A stretch of DNA of 64,000 nucleotides from Zoogloea sp041908905 (GTDB lineage Bacteria; Pseudomonadota; Gammaproteobacteria; Burkholderiales; Rhodocyclaceae). The notes below the pieces were generated by a model. That model saw only the letters and a list, made by a program, of their open reading frames with translations. It was not told the origin of the DNA and made no database searches. The stretch's first letter is position 1. Each line of letters begins with the position of its first letter. The position numbers and the translations under genes were made by a program. This document shows, piece after piece, positions 1 through 8,312 of the stretch. Location: contig NZ_JAYREK010000009.1 in NCBI RefSeq assembly GCF_041908905.1, positions 1-64,000 of the forward strand, given 5' to 3'.

Positions 1-2011
1 CGAGGTCGATCACGAAGACCGGCGCCGGGGTGCGCAGGTGATCGGTGTCGGCCGGGTCCACCGGCAGCCGCCCGCCGGCAAAATCCCCCAGCGCGGCGCT
101 GGGGAGCCTTTCGGTGGCGGCGGGCACCGCGCGCAGCACGCGGGCCGGGAAGGCTTCGCCCGGCAGCTCGGCGAGGCGCACCGATACGCCGCGGGTGTCG
201 TCGCGCACCAGGGCGGCCACATCCTGCTCGACGGCCACCCGCAGGGTGCTCGCGTCCCCCGTGAGGATGTGGCCGAGCAGGGTGCCACGGCGCGCGAACA
301 CACCAGCCATGTCGGCCTGGCGCGGCATCACCAGCTGCCCGCCGACCCCGGCGCGCAGCGCGAGGGCCGCCTGCAGCGTCTCTGCGTGGGCCAGCTGGCC
401 GCGGACCCGCTCCATCTCTTCTTCCACGTTGCGCAGCTTGACGGGGTCGCGGAGCATGGCCTGGAAGAGGTCCGCATCCAGCGCCGCGAGCTGGTGCCGG
501 TACTTGGCGACGTCGGCCTGCAGGCGCGGGTCGTCGAGCCGGGCGATCAGCTGGCCGGCCTCGACGCGGTCGCCATGGGCGGCCTCCAGCGCCACCAGGA
601 AACCGTCGGTGCCGGTGCGCAGCTGGGCCTGCTCGGGCACCCACACCACGCCCTGGACGACGCTCGAGAACGGCAGCGGCACCACACCGACCAGCAGCAC
701 GACCCCGACCCCCAGCGCCCCGGCCGCGCGCAGGGCCCGCTGGCGCTGGGCGTCGGGCAGCGACAGGCGCAGCAGGCGCCGCCAGAAGCCGAGCACCGGC
801 ATCACGAGCAGCGTGCCGAGCATCACCACCGCGGCAAGCCCCCCGAGCACCATCGACCAGCTGCCGATCCAGCCCACGATGGCCACCGCCAGCCCGGCCC
901 GGTACAGCCACGAGGCCGGCGCGTAGCACAACAGCCACAGCCGCTCGCCCCGGCCCGGCTCGGGGGATGCCACGTCCGCCAGGCCGAGCACCCGCCCCAG
1001 CAGCAGATACCGCCAGAAGGCCGTGCTGCGGGTGGCCAGGTTGGGCAGGTCGAAGGCATCGCAGAGCATGTAGTAGCCGTCGAAGCGCAGCAGCGGGTTG
1101 CCGTTGAAGAGCACGGTCGATACCCCGCCGATCACCGCCGCGACGAGGCACACGTCGCGCACCAGGCCCGGCTCGACCAGGGCCCACAGCATCAGCGCGG
1201 CGCCGGCGATGGCCAGCTCGACCAGGATGCCGGCCGCGCTCACGGCGAGCCGGTTGGAGGCTTCGCGGAAGGCCGACGCCGCCGAGGCGTCCACGAAGGG
1301 CGCCGGGGTGAGCAGCAGCAGGCTCACCCCCACCTGATGGACCTCGCCGCCATGGCGCCGCACCACCAGCCCGTGGGCCAGCTCATGGACGGCCTTGATC
1401 AGCGGGTAGAGCAGCCAGGCGATCAGCAGGAAGCGCGACGTCGCCATCCAGGTGTGCACGTCGGCCGCGAGCCGGTCGGATTCCATCGCCGCCACCAGCC
1501 CGCCGCCGGCGATCAGCGCCGCCAGGAAGAGCAGCATCCAGCCGGACACCAGCCACTCCAGCCACGGGTCGAAGCGCGCCAGCAGCGCGCTCGGGTCCCC
1601 GAGGCGGATGCGGAAGGCCAGCGGGTTCACCCCCAGCCGGCGCTGCTGCCGCGAGGCCTGCCGCTCCCGGTGGAAGATGGCCACCACGTCCGGCGTCAGC
1701 TCGCAGTGGATCAGGCCGCGCTGGTTGAGCTGCACCAGCAGGCGCACGATCTCGTCCTGGGTCAGGGCCTCGTCGGGGGCTTCGGCGAGGAGCGCCTCGC
1801 TGAGCGCCTCGACGCTCTGGCGGCCGTCGCAGCGGCCGACGAAGGCATAGGCGGCGGCGTTCATCCGGTGGAAACGGCCGGTCAGCGGGTCGGCCAGCAC
1901 ATACCAGACCTCCCGCCGGTGGATCTGCCGCGTCACCCGCAGGTGGGGGCGCAGGCTGGGATGCAGCCCGGCCACGCGATACCACTGGCTGCTGAAGACG
2001 CTGCCGCTCAC
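1..2011 (-). CDS. PqqD-like / M50 zinc metalloprotease / lipoyl-domain fusion membrane protein (C-terminus beyond window)
   Basis: Incomplete: the reading frame is open to base 1. It starts at a GTG whose frame begins right after the stop of the upstream HlyD gene. Residues 1-120 resemble a PqqD-like domain (small helical fold binding peptide precursors; inferred). A membrane segment lies at about 150-175. The zinc motif HELAH is at about 209-213 and NGNPLLRFDGYY, the usual second M50 motif, at about 303-314. More hydrophobic helices follow, then a biotinyl-lipoyl/HlyD-like stretch from about residue 430 (VEAGQLIARLDDPRL). The family is known as site-2-type intramembrane proteases fused to an adaptor domain. 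Together with the GAF-HlyD partner it probably forms an envelope peptide processing/export module. The substrate is unknown. Confidence 0.85.
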   Translation of the reverse strand, partial: MSGSVFSSQWYRVAGLHPSLRPHLRVTRQIHRREVWYVLADPLTGRFHRMNAAAYAFVGRCDGRQSVEALSEALLAEAPDEALTQDEIVRLLVQLNQRGLIHCELTPDVVAIFHRERQASRQQRRLGVNPLAFRIRLGDPSALLARFDPWLEWLVSGWMLLFLAALIAGGGLVAAMESDRLAADVHTWMATSRFLLIAWLLYPLIKAVHELAHGLVVRRHGGEVHQVGVSLLLLTPAPFVDASAASAFREASNRLAVSAAGILVELAIAGAALMLWALVEPGLVRDVCLVAAVIGGVSTVLFNGNPLLRFDGYYMLCDAFDLPNLATRSTAFWRYLLLGRVLGLADVASPEPGRGERLWLLCYAPASWLYRAGLAVAIVGWIGSWSMVLGGLAAVVMLGTLLVMPVLGFWRRLLRLSLPDAQRQRALRAAGALGVGVVLLVGVVPLPFSSVVQGVVWVPEQAQLRTGTDGFLVALEAAHGDRVEAGQLIARLDDPRLQADVAKYRHQLAALDADLFQAMLRDPVKLRNVEEEMERVRGQLAHAETLQAALALRAGVGGQLVMPRQADMAGVFARRGTLLGHILTGDASTLRVAVEQDVAALVRDDTRGVSVRLAELPGEAFPARVLRAVPAATERLPSAALGDFAGGRLPVDPADTDHLRTPAPVFVIDL

Positions 2012-2012
2012 C

Positions 2013-3341
2013 TCACACCCCCAGCCAGGACCAGGCCCCCAGGCGCAGCCATTCGACCAGCCGGTGGGTCCATGCCCACAACAGCGGCTCACGCCCCACC
2101 GCGATGCGCGCCACGCCGCGCAGGCCGGGGCGCAGGGTGTCGGGCTGGGCGTCGAGGCGGGCCTCCACCTCGAAGACGTTGCGGCCCTCGACCGCGGTGG
2201 CCATCGGCGTGATCCGGGCCACCGTGACCGCCAGCGTGTCCCACGGCAGCGCCGACAGGGCCAGGCTGCCGGGCTGCCCCAGGCGGACCCGCCCGATGTC
2301 GCGCTCATCCACCTCGACGATCACCCGGAAGCGCTCCCGGGGCGCCACGGTGAGCAGCACGTCGCCGCGCTGCACCGGGCTGCCCAGGGACTGGCTCAGG
2401 TCGCCGCGGATCACCACGCCGTCGAAGGGCGCCTCGATGCGGGTCCGTCCGAGCTGCTCATCCACCAGCGCCAGCTGGGCCCGCGCCTCGTCGGCCCGGG
2501 CCTGGCTGATCACCAGCTGGGTGCGGTCGGCCCGGGCCATCGCGGCGGCATAGGCGTTTTCGTGTTGCGCCAGCTCGCTCGCCCAGCGGTTGTGCTCGAG
2601 CTGCAGATCCTGCTCGGCCAGCTCGGCGAGCACCTGGCCGACCTTTACCCGGTCGCCCGGCCGCACCAGGCTCTGCTTGAGAAAGCCGTCCACCGGCGCC
2701 ACCAGCACCCGCTGGATCTCGCCCTCGACGCGGGCGTTGCCGCCGATCCGGTACTCGACGGGGGCGAACAGCAGGCCCGCCAGCACCACCCCGGCGGCGC
2801 TCAGACCAACCCGCCACCGGACGTTGTCCGGCGCACGCAAGCGGGCCCGGAGCTGCCGGAAGCGATCGCCCATGCGCCGGCGCAGGGGCCGCTCCCGGTC
2901 CCGCATGAAATACAACACCGGGCCGAGCAGCGCCACCGCATGCTCCCAGTCGGCGATGTCGGCCGCCGGCGAGGACACCGGCTCGCTGAACTGGAACAGC
3001 ACCGCCCCCACCAGCTCGTGCCCCACAGCGATCGGGATCGTGCACACCCCGCCCCCGCGGGTGCGGAGGAGTTCGTCATGGGCCAGCACGATGCGCGGCG
3101 GACGATCCGGCGGCTGGGGGAAGACGACGGTGGCGGCCTGGTCCAGCGCCTCGTCCATCGCCGCGCCGAACACCTTGAGGGTGTCGCTGCCGCCCTCCCC
3201 GATCCCGCCGTGGGACAGCGCGACGACCCGGCAGAAGCGATCCTCAACGAAACCGATCGCCACCCACTCGCAACCGAGCCGGGTGGCGAGTTCGGAAGCA
3301 AGGGCCGTGGCCGCCGGCCGGAGCCGGTCATGGGACACCAC
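2013..3341 (-). CDS. GAF-domain HlyD family periplasmic adaptor protein
   Basis: A 442-residue protein. Residues 1-125 look like a GAF domain. One membrane helix follows at about 183-200 (GLSAAGVVLAGLLFAP). Then come a lipoyl half (VAPVDGFLKQSLVRPGDRV), an alpha-hairpin, the second lipoyl half (IEAPFDGVVIRGDLSQ) and a beta-barrel region. This is the layout of membrane-fusion adaptors that link an inner-membrane partner to an outer-membrane channel. It lies one base upstream of the M50 gene and is surely co-transcribed. The start is uncertain. The frame is open upstream to a stop near 3434 with no ATG, GTG or TTG before the tandem GTG codons at 3341/3338, although the extra codons read like protein. 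A CTG at 3410 has AGGA upstream and is an alternative. Confidence 0.85.
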   Translation of the reverse strand: MVSHDRLRPAATALASELATRLGCEWVAIGFVEDRFCRVVALSHGGIGEGGSDTLKVFGAAMDEALDQAATVVFPQPPDRPPRIVLAHDELLRTRGGGVCTIPIAVGHELVGAVLFQFSEPVSSPAADIADWEHAVALLGPVLYFMRDRERPLRRRMGDRFRQLRARLRAPDNVRWRVGLSAAGVVLAGLLFAPVEYRIGGNARVEGEIQRVLVAPVDGFLKQSLVRPGDRVKVGQVLAELAEQDLQLEHNRWASELAQHENAYAAAMARADRTQLVISQARADEARAQLALVDEQLGRTRIEAPFDGVVIRGDLSQSLGSPVQRGDVLLTVAPRERFRVIVEVDERDIGRVRLGQPGSLALSALPWDTLAVTVARITPMATAVEGRNVFEVEARLDAQPDTLRPGLRGVARIAVGREPLLWAWTHRLVEWLRLGAWSWLGV

Positions 3342-3554
3342 CGCCGCCTGGAGGGCGATCAGGTCGATGCGCTGGGGCGTGGCGAGAAGGGGGGGCGGCG
3401 GGGAGTTCAGAGCATCCGTCCTGAGAGGCTATCGTCCTCGTATTGACGACATGCGAAAGGAAAACTTTACAGGCGGATGGCCTGGCGCCGCGGGCCCTCC
3501 TCCGGCCGCGCCCCGACCGGCGGGCCGGAAAAAGGCCCGCAGGGGCGGAAAAAG

Positions 3555-3591
3555 AAAACCCTCTTTCATCGGAGGACGAAAGAGGGTTTTT
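3555..3591 (-). terminator. Rho-independent terminator of the 94-aa gene
   Basis: A perfect 13-bp inverted repeat (AAAACCCTCTTTC / GAAAGAGGGTTTT) with a 10-base loop. On the minus strand it follows the stop of the small gene at 3646 and is followed by TTTTC-TTTTT. It could also act on plus-strand transcripts. Confidence 0.85.
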
Positions 3592-3645
3592 GCGGGCCGC
3601 CGGAGCGGGGGTGGCCTGTCGGGCGCGCCGCCCCGGGGCGGGATG

Positions 3646-3930
3646 TCAGTGCTGGGACGTCAGCTGGGCGATGAACGCCTCTTCCTTCTCGGCGGGGAAG
3701 GCATGCTGGGCGAGCACTTTCTTCACTTCACGGGCGCTGCTCTGGGAGCCTTCAACGCTGAACTCGATCCCCAGCGTGCGGCCGTTGGCGGCCAGGGTCA
3801 TGAAAGCCGTCCGCCACCGCTGCGATTCCGCCAGACGCTCGCGCACTTCACTTTCGTTGCGGATCACGACACCCGCGGCCTTGAGGGAATCCAGAAATTC
3901 TGCGTAGGACCCGTTGTAGTAACTGCCCAT
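3646..3930 (-). CDS. conserved small hypothetical protein
   Basis: A 94-residue soluble protein starting at an ATG with AGGAG eight bases upstream, so the start is well supported. It is charged and mostly helical in appearance, with no signal peptide, membrane segment, cysteines or metal motif. I do not recognise the family. The middle (about residues 45-65) could pair with a helical C-terminus rich in Lys/Glu. It is a single-gene unit: its own leader contains a small dyad at 3950-3963 and a strong terminator lies at 3555-3591. The chemoreceptor upstream is on the same strand but 117 bases away. The function cannot be inferred. Confidence 0.75.
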   Translation of the reverse strand: MGSYYNGSYAEFLDSLKAAGVVIRNESEVRERLAESQRWRTAFMTLAANGRTLGIEFSVEGSQSSAREVKKVLAQHAFPAEKEEAFIAQLTSQH

Positions 3931-3949
3931 CGATTTCTCCTGTTAGTGC

Positions 3950-3963
3950 GGTGATTGCTCACC
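3950..3963. promoter_or_regulatory. perfect small dyad in the leader of the 94-aa gene
   Basis: The sequence GGTGA-TTGC-TCACC lies 20 bases before the start codon at 3930, just upstream of its ribosome binding site. It could be a protein operator or a small RNA hairpin. There is no further evidence. Confidence 0.35.
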
Positions 3964-4047
3964 TGTAATCCCTCAACGCAGCAAGGTTGAAAGTGGATGA
4001 CAAGAATTTCGATTTTTTCTGGCTACCCCAAAAATACCGCGGGACGC

Positions 4048-5556
4048 TCACACGCGGAAGCGTTCCAGAGCCCGGTGCAAGGCCTCTGCGTCCTTCAGCA
4101 AGGCGTCGGCTTCGCTGGCGATGCCCTGGGTGGCGCTGGCCGAACGGTCGGCCATCGACGAGATGTGCTCCACGTGGCGGGCGATCTCCTGGGCCGCCGT
4201 GCTCTGCTCGAGGAGCGCGTCGGAGATGCTGTTCACGATCTCGCCCACCCCGTCGGCGCGGCCGGTGATCAGGTCGATGGAATCCCCTGCCTTGCCGGCA
4301 TGGGCCACCCCCAGGTCGACGCGCGCCACGGCGTTCTCGATGCAGTTGAGCACCGACTCCTTGGCGCTGCGCATGTCGCCCATCATGCGGCCGATCTCGT
4401 CGGTGGCGGTGGTGGTGCGCTCGGCGAGCTTGCGCACCTCGTCGGCCACCACGGCAAAACCGCGCCCCAGCTCGCCGGCCCGGGCCGCCTCGATGGCGGC
4501 GTTGAGGGCCAGCAGGTTGGTCTGGTCGGCGATGCCCTTGATGATCCCCACCACTTCGGCGGCCCGCTCGGACTCGCGGCCGAGGGCTTCGACCCGCTCG
4601 ACGGCCGTGCCGATCACGCCGGCGATGCCCGACATCTCGCCCACCGCGGCCTTGACCACCTTGCTGCCCTGGACGGCGGCCTCGCTGGAGTCGGACGACA
4701 GCTTGCGCGCGTCGCTGGCGTTGTCGGTGATGTGGTTGATGGAGACAGTCATCTCCTGGACGGCGGCGGCCATGGCGCTGGTGGAGGAATGCTGCTCGCC
4801 GACGCCTTCGGCGATCTCCTGGGACGTCTGCTGCAGGCGCGCCGCCAGGGACTTCAGGCTGTCGGCGGTGCTACGGGCTTCGGAGACGGTGCTGCGCAGC
4901 TCTTCCTGCATGCGCGCCACCGCCGCCAGCACCGGGCGGCGCTCCACCTGGCGCGGGTCGAAGGCGTAGTCGAGATGGCCGTCGGCCACCCGCAGCGCGA
5001 AGCTCGAGACGGTCATGCCGTCCTGCACCAGCCCGCGCAGGACGCCAGCGATATAGCACAGCAGGCCCGTCTCGACGACCACGTAGCCCGCATGCACGAG
5101 CACCCGGCCGATGCCGTCGAACTCGGGAAACACATACACGCCCGCCCCGGTGGCCTGCAGCCAGGCGAAGCTCAGGTGATGCACGGCGATCAGCGCCGCC
5201 GCCGCAACCAGCGGACGCCAGTCGCAATACAGCACCAGGAAGGCCAGCAGCACGAAGATGCCGAAGTGGGACTCGATCACCCCATGGGTCTGGTGGATCA
5301 GCAGCGCCGCGAAGATCATCGCCGCGCAGCCCACCGCGATGCGGGTGACAAGCTGGCCGGGGGCGCTGCGGCTGATCAGCAGCGGCACCAGGAAGGCCGG
5401 CAGCCCGACCCCGAGGGCCGGGGCCCAGCTGTCGTTGAGCCCGGCGACCACCAGGCACAGCACCAGATGGAGGCCGAGGGTGCCGACCAGCAGATTGTCG
5501 GCCTGGGCGCGGAAGGCGCTGAGGCCGTCCTTGAGCTTGCCTGCGGTGGCGCTCAT
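4048..5556 (-). CDS. methyl-accepting chemotaxis protein with multi-span N-terminal membrane domain
   Basis: 502 residues from the ATG at 5556, which has GGAGGT at good spacing; a longer frame reaching 5664 is less likely. The first ~190 residues hold about six hydrophobic segments (for example LLVGTLGLHLVLCLVVAGL) in place of the usual periplasmic sensor with two helices. The cytoplasmic part contains the receptor tip KGIADQTNLLALNAAIEAAR followed by GRGFAVVADEVRKLAERT. That tip contacts CheA/CheW and is diagnostic for MCPs. There is no C-terminal CheR-tethering pentapeptide. The multi-span input suggests sensing of a membrane or redox state (inference). Its start codon overlaps the stop of the 62-aa gene (ATGA), so the two are translationally coupled. 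Confidence 0.93.
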   Translation of the reverse strand: MSATAGKLKDGLSAFRAQADNLLVGTLGLHLVLCLVVAGLNDSWAPALGVGLPAFLVPLLISRSAPGQLVTRIAVGCAAMIFAALLIHQTHGVIESHFGIFVLLAFLVLYCDWRPLVAAAALIAVHHLSFAWLQATGAGVYVFPEFDGIGRVLVHAGYVVVETGLLCYIAGVLRGLVQDGMTVSSFALRVADGHLDYAFDPRQVERRPVLAAVARMQEELRSTVSEARSTADSLKSLAARLQQTSQEIAEGVGEQHSSTSAMAAAVQEMTVSINHITDNASDARKLSSDSSEAAVQGSKVVKAAVGEMSGIAGVIGTAVERVEALGRESERAAEVVGIIKGIADQTNLLALNAAIEAARAGELGRGFAVVADEVRKLAERTTTATDEIGRMMGDMRSAKESVLNCIENAVARVDLGVAHAGKAGDSIDLITGRADGVGEIVNSISDALLEQSTAAQEIARHVEHISSMADRSASATQGIASEADALLKDAEALHRALERFRV

Positions 5557-5741
5557 GGCACACCTCCGTTCCACAGGCCGGCGGGTGTGGCCGAACACGC
5601 GTCGCCACGCAACACCGATTCCACTTCGAGCGCCCAGATCTGGGCTGCCGACGCAATCAGCCATACCCCGAGCAGCAGCCAGGGCCAGGCGGATCTGAGT
5701 CTTTTGTGAGCGGCGCAGGACGCTACCCGTTCGTTGTCCAT
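5553..5741 (-). CDS. single-span membrane microprotein coupled to chemoreceptor
   Basis: 62 residues from the ATG at 5741, which has a textbook GGAGGT seven bases upstream. One hydrophobic segment (WPWLLLGVWLIASAAQIWAL, about residues 19-38) follows a basic N-terminus, so either a cytoplasmic N-terminus or an uncleaved signal anchor is likely. Two cysteines (one near residue 9, one near 50) are present. Its stop shares bases with the start of the receptor gene (ATGA). Co-translation suggests it is an accessory or folding partner of that receptor (inference). I do not recognise it from any family. Confidence 0.7.
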   Translation of the reverse strand: MDNERVASCAAHKRLRSAWPWLLLGVWLIASAAQIWALEVESVLRGDACSATPAGLWNGGVP

Positions 5742-5836
5742 GAAAACCTCCGTGGTTGAAACCATGGACAGCTAACGGGCTAAAACAGGATTTCTTGAGA
5801 CAGAACGCCGCACTGGGTGGGGATCCTGCAGGCGGC

Positions 5837-7003
5837 TCAGCCGGCGAGATGCTGCAGGATCGGAGCCAGCATCGCCGCGCCGAGGCGAATGCTGCGCTCG
5901 CCGTTCCAGCCGGTGATGCCGTCGGGGAGGTTGGCGTTGTCCTTGAAGGGCATCTCCAGGGTGAGCGAGACGCAGCCGAAGCGGTGGGCGACCCACTTGG
6001 AGGCGAGGGTCAGCAGCTCGTCCTGGAAACGCCCCACCGCATAGCCGTGCTCGGTCTGGAAGTCGGGGCTGGCGGCCCGGAAGGCCTCGACGAAGCGCGC
6101 CTGGCGCTCCCGCTGCTCGTCCGAGAAGCCCGGCACCTCCTCGGCGGTGGAGAAGAACACGTAGGGCAGCGCCTCGTCGCCGTGGATGTCGAGGAACAGC
6201 CCCACCCCGCTCGCCTCCATGGCCCGGCGCACCAGCAGCACCTCGGGGCTGTGCTCGACGGAGGGCTCGCGCCACGCGCGGTTGAGGTTGACGCCGGCGG
6301 CGTTGGTGCGCAGGTTGCCGCGGATCGCGCCGTCCGGGTTCATGTTGGGGACGATGTAGAGCACCGCCTTCTCGCGGATGCGCCGCGCCACCGGGTCGGC
6401 GGCGTCGAGCAGGCGCTCGAGCAGGCCCTCCATGAACCACTCGGCCATGCTCTCGCCCGGGTGCTGGCGGGCGATGATCCACACCGGCTGCTTGCCCGGC
6501 GCCGCGCGGCCGACGGTGACGAGGTCCAGGTCGCGCCCCTCGACGGTGGCGCCGAGGTTGCTCACCGACGCGAAGGGCGACAGCTCGACGCGGCCCAGCA
6601 GGTCGAGGTGGCGCTCGTGGGAGTACGGCTCGAAGTAGGCGTAATACACGCTGTCGCGCTCGGGCCGGTGCTCGACGATCAGCTGGCCGTCTTCATAGCG
6701 GGTGGTGGCGATGCGGAACCAGTGGCGCCGGTCGTAGGAGGCCACGCAGCGGTAGCCGGGCCAGCCGTCGGGATAGGCCGCCGCCGCGGCGTTCTCGAAG
6801 ACCATCCGCACCTCCTGCCCCGCCGCGCCGTGGAGGCGGAAGTGGAACCACTGGCGGAAGGCCGCGTCGCCGCCGACGCCCTGGTCGGCGCGCAGCCGGA
6901 GGCGGATGTCGCCGGCCGAGGCAATGGACAGCACCTCGATGGCGCCGGAGTCAAAATTGCTGCTGATGCGGAGGGTCATGGCGGCGTGGGGAGCGATACT
7001 CAC
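5837..7003 (-). CDS. M14-family cytosolic-type zinc carboxypeptidase
   Basis: 388 residues. The N-terminal ~140 residues form a beta-rich domain typical of the cytosolic carboxypeptidase (CCP, M14D) group. The catalytic domain follows with the zinc ligands HPGES (His, Glu) and FLDIHGDE (His), the substrate-binding stretch NMNPDGAIRGN...NLNRAW, and the general-base Glu in LTLEMPFKD. All key residues are present, so it should be an active metallocarboxypeptidase. Eukaryotic relatives remove C-terminal Glu from tubulin; the bacterial substrate is not known. There is no signal peptide. The GTG at 7003 overlaps the stop of the upstream DUF445 gene (GTGA); an ATG at 6979 is the alternative start. 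Confidence 0.9.
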   Translation of the reverse strand: MSIAPHAAMTLRISSNFDSGAIEVLSIASAGDIRLRLRADQGVGGDAAFRQWFHFRLHGAAGQEVRMVFENAAAAAYPDGWPGYRCVASYDRRHWFRIATTRYEDGQLIVEHRPERDSVYYAYFEPYSHERHLDLLGRVELSPFASVSNLGATVEGRDLDLVTVGRAAPGKQPVWIIARQHPGESMAEWFMEGLLERLLDAADPVARRIREKAVLYIVPNMNPDGAIRGNLRTNAAGVNLNRAWREPSVEHSPEVLLVRRAMEASGVGLFLDIHGDEALPYVFFSTAEEVPGFSDEQRERQARFVEAFRAASPDFQTEHGYAVGRFQDELLTLASKWVAHRFGCVSLTLEMPFKDNANLPDGITGWNGERSIRLGAAMLAPILQHLAG

Positions 7004-8265
7004 AGGATGTGGGTCAGGGCGTAGAGGGCGAGGCCGATCAGGCCGCCGACCAGGGTGCCGTTGAGGCGGATGAACTGCAGGTCGCGGCCGACGCTGTGCT
7101 CGATCTCGCGGACCAGGTCTTCATCCTTCCAGGCGCGCATGGTGCCGGCGATGTGCTCCGACAGCCCGTCGCGGAGCTGGGGCGCGAGGCCCTCGACGGT
7201 GCGCTCGATGTGCTCGTTGACCGAATCGCGCAGGGCCGGGTTGGCGGCCAGGCTGGCGCCGATGGCGGTGGCCGCCGAGGCCAGCCTGGCGCGGATGCGC
7301 GAGTCGGGGCGGGCCATGTCGCTGGCCAGCCAGCCGCGCAGGTCGTCCCACAGGCCGTCCACGTATCTGGCGATGCCCGGGTGGGCGAGGAAGCCGCGCT
7401 TCATCTCCTCGATCCGCTCGCGCAGGGCCTCGTCGTTCTTGAGGCGCTCGACGTAGCCCTCGACCAGTTCGTCGAAGGCCAGCCGGCGGGGATGGTGGGG
7501 ATCGGCGGCGATCTCGTTGAGGAGGCCGTTGACCCCATGCACGATGCCCACCGACACCCGGTCGCCGAGCTCCGCCGGGTTCATGCCCACCAGCCCGAGC
7601 ATGGCGACGACCTTGGGATATTCCTTGCTCGCCACGTCGACGATCATGCCGGCGAAGGACGCCTGCACCCCCGGCTCGTCGAGCCAGGCGGCGAGCCGCC
7701 GGATACCCTCGTCGAGGAGGCCCTGGTGGCGGCGGTTCTCGGTGAGGGCGTCGAGGATGCGCCCCACCACGCCCGCCAGGTCGAGCCCGGCGGCACGCTT
7801 GCGCAGGGCATGGACGATCAGCCGGCGGACCCGGCGGTCATCCATGAAATCGAGGGACTGGACGAGGATCACCCCCACCCGGTCGGACAGCGCCCGGGCG
7901 TTACCGGGTTGCTGCAGCCAGTCGGCGAGGCGCGAGGCCGGGTCGGCGGCACGCAGGCGGGCCACCAGGGAGGCGGTGTCGAGGAAGCGGTCGCGGACGA
8001 AGCGGGCCACGTTGTCGGCCAGCCGCGCCTTGTTGCGGGGCAGGATGGCGGTGTGCGGAATCGGCAGGCCGAGGGGGTGGCGGAACAGCGCCACCACCGC
8101 AAACCAGTCGGCCAGGGCGCCGATCATCGCCGCCTCGGCGAAGGCCGCCAGCCACGGCCAGCCCTCCCGCCGGGCAACCACGAACAGCAGCGTGACGACC
8201 ACCAGCAGCCCGGTGGCCAGGGTTTTCATGCGTTTAAGGCTGGCAGCCTTGTCGGGATCGGCCAT
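7000..8265 (-). CDS. DUF445 (YjiN-type) membrane-anchored protein
   Basis: 421 residues. A helix near residues 15-28 (LATGLLVVVTLLFVVARR) and a second segment with AAMIGALADWFAVVALFRHPLGL are the family hallmark. A long helical middle and a final hydrophobic tail (LVGGLIGLALYALTHIL) follow. The role of DUF445 is unknown. Length and ends match the family. The start has GGAGAGGAG upstream. The stop overlaps the carboxypeptidase start, so the two are probably one operon. Confidence 0.88.
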   Translation of the reverse strand: MADPDKAASLKRMKTLATGLLVVVTLLFVVARREGWPWLAAFAEAAMIGALADWFAVVALFRHPLGLPIPHTAILPRNKARLADNVARFVRDRFLDTASLVARLRAADPASRLADWLQQPGNARALSDRVGVILVQSLDFMDDRRVRRLIVHALRKRAAGLDLAGVVGRILDALTENRRHQGLLDEGIRRLAAWLDEPGVQASFAGMIVDVASKEYPKVVAMLGLVGMNPAELGDRVSVGIVHGVNGLLNEIAADPHHPRRLAFDELVEGYVERLKNDEALRERIEEMKRGFLAHPGIARYVDGLWDDLRGWLASDMARPDSRIRARLASAATAIGASLAANPALRDSVNEHIERTVEGLAPQLRDGLSEHIAGTMRAWKDEDLVREIEHSVGRDLQFIRLNGTLVGGLIGLALYALTHIL

Positions 8266-8312
8266 CGGCGCTCTCCTCTCCTGTGTGGGTTACGCGGGGG
8301 TCGTTGCGGGCG

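Noticed and set aside
38..2212. Long plus-strand ORF (724 codons) opposite the M50 and adaptor genes
   Set aside because: Translation is rich in Arg, His, Gln and Gly with no domain; it is the antisense shadow of the real minus-strand genes in GC-rich codons.
5742..5836. Possible flagellar sigma-28 promoter before the chemoreceptor pair
   Set aside because: The best match (TCAAGAAA, 10 bases, GCCCGTTA) has too many mismatches and short spacing.
5756..7024. Plus-strand ORF opposite the carboxypeptidase
   Set aside because: Composition is low-complexity and the opposite strand has complete M14 motifs.
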